A stretch of DNA of 59,500 nucleotides from an uncultured Blastocatellia bacterium (GTDB taxonomy: Bacteria; Acidobacteriota; Blastocatellia; Chloracidobacteriales; Chloracidobacteriaceae), in contig CALGZC010000020.1 in NCBI GenBank assembly GCA_937934745.1, positions 1-59,500 on the forward strand, written 5' to 3'. This document shows, piece by piece, positions 55,757 to 59,500 of the stretch (positions are counted from its first letter, which is position 1; the number at the start of each line of letters is the position of its first letter). Below the pieces are notes generated by a model that saw only the letters and a list, made by a program, of their open reading frames with translations, was not told the origin of the DNA and ran no database searches. The translations under genes were made by a program, and so were the position numbers.

Positions 55757-56737
55757 TTACGGCTGTGCGCTCAGGCGGTGCAGCGGCAAAGAATGACCGG
55801 CAAAGAATGACCAAATGACCTCCGTGGCGTGAATATCCAGACACTGGTTGCCGACCAGGCGCGGAGCCTTGGGCGTGTTCCCGCCGGGTATCTGATGCCC
55901 GCCGCCCAGCAAGGCGTAGAGGACGACTTCCGGCTCGGCGTCGGACGCTTTCCACCGGCGAACTTCAACCCGACACCCATCATTCGGCGCCAGGTCGGGA
56001 AGCCGCTCGACAGTCGGCCGGTCCGGCAAGCGGGCGGCCGTCCGCCAGAACTCGACCGTTGCCTCGGTCGAGAGCACCGCGCCGTACGCGCGGCCGAGGA
56101 CGCGGACTTCCCCGCCCTGCCACGGCATCATCGGGTCATCGGTGCCGTTCATGATGAGAACGGGCAGCGCCCGCGCCGGCGTCTTATCCTGGAGATTGGC
56201 CGGCAGGTTGGCGATGCCGGCGGCAATGGCCGCCAACCGGTCGCCCAGCTCAATCCCCAGGCGGTAGGTCATCATCCCGCCGTTTGAAAAGCCGGTGACG
56301 TACATCCGGCTCGGATCGGCTTTGCCGGCCTGGATGAGGTCGTCCATCGCCGCCCGGATGAAGCCAACGTCGTCCACGTCGGCATTGCCTTTCGAGCGGC
56401 GAAAGGTTTTCCCGCGCCCATCGTTCCACTGGCCGTCCACGCCCGCCGGATAGACGGTGATAAAGCCTTCTCTGTCGCCCAGTCGGGCGAACCCAAAGCG
56501 GCGCTCCATTTCCTCGGCGCCGGCGCCGCCGCCGCCGTGTAGCACGAAAACCACCGGGCGCGGTCCCTTCGCCGCGCCGGTCGGCTCGTGCAGGTAGTAG
56601 ACGCGCGTCAATCCGCCATGACTCAACGCGCGCTTGGACAGCTTGGGCGACGCGGCGACACTGGGCCGACTCGTCGCAAGCCAGCCGATGATGCCTCCGC
56701 ACAGCCCAAGCCACAACGCGAGCAATCGCCATCGCAT
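55757..56737 (-). CDS. Secreted PHB-depolymerase/feruloyl-esterase-like hydrolase
   Basis: 326 residues from the ATG at 56737 (MRWRLLALWLGLCGG, signal peptide); an ATG at 56770 adds 11. It belongs to the LpqC-type esterase group: PVVFVLHGGGGAGAEEM oxyanion region, nucleophile Ser141 in GFSNGG, Asp in NGTDDPMMPWQGG and a C-terminal His in GGGHQIPGG. The substrate is a carboxylic ester, unknown. It faces the GR-repeat gene divergently across 298 bases. Confidence 0.9.
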   Translation of the reverse strand: MRWRLLALWLGLCGGIIGWLATSRPSVAASPKLSKRALSHGGLTRVYYLHEPTGAAKGPRPVVFVLHGGGGAGAEEMERRFGFARLGDREGFITVYPAGVDGQWNDGRGKTFRRSKGNADVDDVGFIRAAMDDLIQAGKADPSRMYVTGFSNGGMMTYRLGIELGDRLAAIAAGIANLPANLQDKTPARALPVLIMNGTDDPMMPWQGGEVRVLGRAYGAVLSTEATVEFWRTAARLPDRPTVERLPDLAPNDGCRVEVRRWKASDAEPEVVLYALLGGGHQIPGGNTPKAPRLVGNQCLDIHATEVIWSFFAGHSLPLHRLSAQP

Positions 56738-56770
56738 TGTTCCAAAGCCTCCCTGCCTATCGCGCTTCAA

Positions 56771-57035
56771 CGTGAAAGCCGTCGCGGCTTTGGACGCCGC
56801 CCGGGCGCGGAAAGTCGGCTTTTCGCCGCGCCGCCGGCCCAGCGCGCCGGGGGCAGACGATTTGGTATGGCCGGGCGCGCCGTCTTACACGATATGGGCT
56901 GGCGCGGGGCGGCCGATGAATCAAAAAGGCGGCGGCGCGCCTGAAAAACAAGCGAAAAGCGCGTTTTGCCCGAGCGTGGCACGCAAGTTGTTCTTTAAGG
57001 CGTCCGACATCTTTGGCCGTGGAGGAAAAAACGCC
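56771..57035. other. Divergent intergenic region
   Basis: The stretch between the esterase and GR-protein genes is GC-rich with an AT-richer part near 56925-57035 that could hold promoters. No gene is supported, although frames remain open on both strands. Confidence 0.4.
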
Positions 57036-57533
57036 ATGATGATGACGACGATAACCACCCCGCGACCTCGCATCTCCGCCTTGGGCATAGCGTTGCTCGG
57101 CTTGTGGTTACTGGTTGGCGCGCCGCTGCCGGCCGCCGCGCAGAGCTGGGACCCGTGGGGCGCGAGCGACCCGCGTTTCAACCGGCGTCCGCCCTCGGAG
57201 CAGTGGGTGCGCGAGCGGGGACGCGATATTGGCTTCCAGATTGGCTTTGAAGACGGGCGCAACGACCGCCGCCGCGGCTTTCGCCCAAATTTCCGCAACG
57301 CCACGTATGAAAACGCCATGCAGGGCTTCCAGCGCGAATGGCGGCATGACGGCAACTACCGGCGCGGCTTCCGTGACGGCTACCGGGCCGGTTACGAGCA
57401 AGGCTACAACGACCTGCGCGGCGGGCGCGGGCGCGGGCGCGGACGCGGGCGCGGCAATGATTGCGGCCCCGACTGGCGCGGCAATCGCGATTGGGGCTGG
57501 CAGCAGGGACGCGGCAACGGGCGATTCGATTGA
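57036..57533 (+). CDS. Secreted protein with GY and GR repeats
   Basis: 165 residues from the ATG at 57036, with GGAGG about 10 bases upstream; the frame stays open far upstream but without a ribosome site. The signal peptide ends near AAA-QSW. The middle has repeated Gly-Phe/Tyr-x-Asp/Ala-Gly units (FQIGFEDGRNDRRRG, FRDGYRAGYEQGYNDLRGG) and the end has an Arg-Gly run and Trp/Asn-rich tail. It is a low-complexity envelope protein, unknown function. A strong terminator follows. Confidence 0.8.
   Translation: MMMTTITTPRPRISALGIALLGLWLLVGAPLPAAAQSWDPWGASDPRFNRRPPSEQWVRERGRDIGFQIGFEDGRNDRRRGFRPNFRNATYENAMQGFQREWRHDGNYRRGFRDGYRAGYEQGYNDLRGGRGRGRGRGRGNDCGPDWRGNRDWGWQQGRGNGRFD
57419..57453 (+). repeat. 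GC-only hexanucleotide repeat coding for Gly-Arg
   Basis: About five GGGCGC-type units in tandem, one with a GAC variant, inside the GR-repeat gene. Unit number could change by slippage and would change protein length in steps of two residues. Confidence 0.75.
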
Positions 57534-57587
57534 CGGGCAAGGTGATTGAGGATTGCGATTGAAGCGTTCGGCAATGTCTAAAACGGC

Positions 57588-57626
57588 GCGGCGGCGGGCT
57601 AACACGACTCGCCGCCGCTTTTCTTT
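57588..57626 (+). terminator. Rho-independent terminator after the GR-repeat gene
   Basis: GCGGCGGCG (57588-57596) pairs perfectly with CGCCGCCGC (57610-57618); TTTTCTTTT follows directly. It lies 55 bases after the stop of the GR gene. Confidence 0.88.
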
Positions 57627-57752
57627 TGCGTCTCTTTTGCGTCGCCACCTCTTCTAGTCAACAGCTTTGGCCACCGACTCGACAGCCGCCTGGTTTTTGG
57701 TCACAATCGCCTGCCGGCAAGCTTTCAAGGCTCACGGTTTTGAGGGGCGTTT

Positions 57753-58937
57753 ATGGTGACGTTTCGGCGCGCGCTGCGGCTCGACCACATGCAATCTTCC
57801 TCGACGATGGCCGCGACGGCGGCGGCGGCGCGCCTGCGCGCCGAAGGGCATACGGTCATTGATCTGGGGGCCGGCGAGCCGGATTTCGAGACGCCGTCCA
57901 ACATCCGTCAAGCTGCCGTTCAGGCGCTGGAGGAAGGCAAGACGCGCTACACGCCCGCGTCGGGGATCGCCGAACTCAAGCAGGCTATCGCGGACTACAT
58001 CGCGCAGGAGACCGGGACGCGCTATCCGACCAACGCCGTGATTGTTTCGGCCGGCGGTAAACAGACCATCTTCAACGCGCTGGTGAGCATCATCAATCCG
58101 GGGGATGAAGTCGTCATTCCCGCGCCCTACTGGGTGACGTTCCCCGAAATCGTCGCGTTTTGCGGCGGCGTCAGCGTCTTCATCCCGACGCATGAGCATG
58201 ACTTTCGGCTGACGGCGGACATGATAGAGCGCGCGCTGACGCCGCGCGCCAAGGCGGTCATCGTCAACTCGCCGTCGAATCCGTCCGGCGCGGTTGTCCC
58301 GCCGGAGGCCATCCGCGACATTGCCGAGCTATGCGCGGCGCGCGATCTGTGGCTCATTTCGGATGAGTGCTACTACAAGTTTGTCTATCCGCCGGGACGA
58401 CCGTTTTCGGCGGCGAGCCTGCCGGCGGCGCTGCGCGAGCGGGCGTTGGTTTCCGGGTCGCTGTCCAAGACCTACGCGATGACGGGCTGGCGGATCGGCT
58501 ACGCGCTGGCGCACCCGGATTGGGTAGCTGAAATGACCAAGGTGCAGAGTCATTCAACCTCCAACCCGACTACCTTCGCTCAATGGGCCGCGATTGAGGC
58601 GTTGCGCGGCGGTCAAGCGTCCGTGGCGGCCATGCTGGCCGAGTATCAAGCTCGGCGGGACTGGATTGTGCCGGCGCTGGCCGAGCTGCCCGGCGTGACC
58701 TGTCGGCAGCCGGAAGGCGCGTTCTACGCCTTCCCGGACTTTTCAGCTGTCCTGGCGAAAGTCGGGCTGCGCGACGCGGACTTCGCGCAGCGCCTGTTGG
58801 AAGAGGCCCATGTCGTCGTGACGGCCGGCTCCGCCTTCGGCGCGGATGGTTATTTGCGGATTTCCTACGCCAACTCTCTGGAGAATCTCCGGCGCGGCGT
58901 GGAAAACATTCGGGCGCTGATCGAGCGGCTCGGATAG
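57753..58937 (+). CDS. Class I aminotransferase, aspartate aminotransferase type
   Basis: 394 residues. Family blocks: IDLGAGEPDFETPSNI, YTPASGIAELKQAIADYI, the NPSGAV loop (VNSPSNPSGAV), ISDECYYKF and the PLP lysine Lys239 in SGSLSKTYAMTGWRIGY. It is of the aspC/Igamma type that transaminates aspartate with 2-oxoglutarate, and some relatives also accept prephenate. The start is the ATG at 57753, following a GGGGCG-type weak site. It stands alone after a terminator. Confidence 0.93.
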   Translation: MVTFRRALRLDHMQSSSTMAATAAAARLRAEGHTVIDLGAGEPDFETPSNIRQAAVQALEEGKTRYTPASGIAELKQAIADYIAQETGTRYPTNAVIVSAGGKQTIFNALVSIINPGDEVVIPAPYWVTFPEIVAFCGGVSVFIPTHEHDFRLTADMIERALTPRAKAVIVNSPSNPSGAVVPPEAIRDIAELCAARDLWLISDECYYKFVYPPGRPFSAASLPAALRERALVSGSLSKTYAMTGWRIGYALAHPDWVAEMTKVQSHSTSNPTTFAQWAAIEALRGGQASVAAMLAEYQARRDWIVPALAELPGVTCRQPEGAFYAFPDFSAVLAKVGLRDADFAQRLLEEAHVVVTAGSAFGADGYLRISYANSLENLRRGVENIRALIERLG

Positions 58938-58990
58938 TCGCCGCTGCATGGGCGGAAAAGCGTCCGGCGCGGGAAAGAGGGGGATGACCT

Positions 58991-59500
58991 ATGAGCGACT
59001 TGATGAGCGGTTTGCTTCAGCAGTTGACTGGGCCGGCCGTTTCCCAACTCAGTCAAGCGATCGGCGCCGACGAAGCGGCGACGAGCAAAGCGGTGGCGGT
59101 GCCCCTGCTGGTCAGCGCGCTGGCGCGCAACGCCGCTCAGCCGGAAGGCGCGCAGGCGCTGCACCAGGCGGTCGTCAAGGATCACGATGGCAGCCTGCTC
59201 AACGATGTCGCCGGCTTTTGGGGCGGCGGCCAGGCGGGCAGCGGCGGAGCCGGCATCCTGCGGCACGTTCTGGGCGAGCAACGCCCGGCGGTGGAATGCA
59301 ATCTCGCGCAATCCACGGGGCTGGCGCCTGCGGCGACCGGGCGCCTGCTCGAGCTCCTCGCGCCGGTCGTCATGGGCTGGTTGGGGATGACCCAGCGTCA
59401 ACAGGGCCTCGACGCAAGCGGCATCGCCCATCTACTTTCCGGGCAGGTCAGGGCCATGCCCGGCAATATCCTCAGCACGCTCAACACGTTGCTCGATGCC
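58991..59500 (+). CDS. DUF937 family protein (cut by the window end)
   Basis: The frame is open for 170 codons to the last base without a stop, so the gene continues outside. It begins MSDLMSGLLQQLTGPAVSQL and has paired helices typical of DUF937: AVAVPLLVSALARNAAQPEG, then a Gly-rich stretch (FWGGGQAGSGGAGILRHVLG) and a second helix pair. The family is of unknown function and usually cytoplasmic. GGGGATGACC precedes the ATG. Confidence 0.85.
   Translation, partial: MSDLMSGLLQQLTGPAVSQLSQAIGADEAATSKAVAVPLLVSALARNAAQPEGAQALHQAVVKDHDGSLLNDVAGFWGGGQAGSGGAGILRHVLGEQRPAVECNLAQSTGLAPAATGRLLELLAPVVMGWLGMTQRQQGLDASGIAHLLSGQVRAMPGNILSTLNTLLDA

Overview
The window carries about 57 protein genes packed on both strands of a moderately GC-rich bacterial chromosome. 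There is no rRNA, tRNA, CRISPR array or intact insertion sequence. Gene content fits a Gram-negative member of Acidobacteriota: an outer-membrane type lipoprotein-release permease, type IV pilus parts, a regulatory PTS with RapZ, a DUF5522 protein and many HEAT/TPR proteins. A Chloracidobacterium-like phototroph is my best guess, from general resemblance only; no photosynthesis gene is present.

Layout. 1-185: worn 3' end of an IS200/IS605-type tnpB element. 590-2986: Nfu iron-sulfur carrier, then a secreted FecR-domain protein ending in a clear terminator. 3077-6962 (+): metallo-hydrolase, TruA, UppS and a TPR membrane protein. 7104-8731 (-): polyprenyl synthase and a small TPR-like protein. 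9312-10244: a CarH/LitR-type B12-dependent light-sensing repressor. 10448-16433: TPR protein, LolC/E-like permease and an 892-residue HEAT protein, probably one operon. 16644-19154: EIIA, HPr and EI of a PTS without a visible permease. 19155-19910: non-coding, structured, possibly a second transposon scar. 19911-24004 (-): FtsH and a Tat-exported HEAT-cyclophilin fusion. 24043-30329: CobQ, WecB, a radical SAM enzyme, PilT and a PfkB kinase. 30557-39395 (+): S9 peptidase, a helical-repeat protein and AroB, then a hybrid histidine kinase, glycerate kinase, glycosyltransferase and DUF5522 protein. 39509-40708 (-): a DEVH helicase with only its first lobe. 41146-45249 (-): SYLF protein, IscS, threonine synthase, SH3-like protein. 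45452-51905 (+): NuoI, RapZ, secreted proteins, a prepilin, ThiS-ThiG and a short-chain dehydrogenase that has lost catalytic residues. 51955-59500: CHAP protein, RsmD, YbeY and CorC, a secreted esterase, a GR-repeat protein, an aminotransferase and a DUF937 gene cut by the window edge.

How it fits together. Most genes are housekeeping (tRNA and rRNA modification, undecaprenyl phosphate, shikimate, thiamine, cobalamin, Fe-S clusters, protein quality control). Points that stand out are the CarH-like photoreceptor with its operator-like palindrome, the probable pseudoenzyme SDR coupled to thiG, the one-lobed helicase, the HEAT-cyclophilin fusion, tandem repeats in front of the hybrid kinase, and two possible tnpB scars sharing an 18-base stretch.
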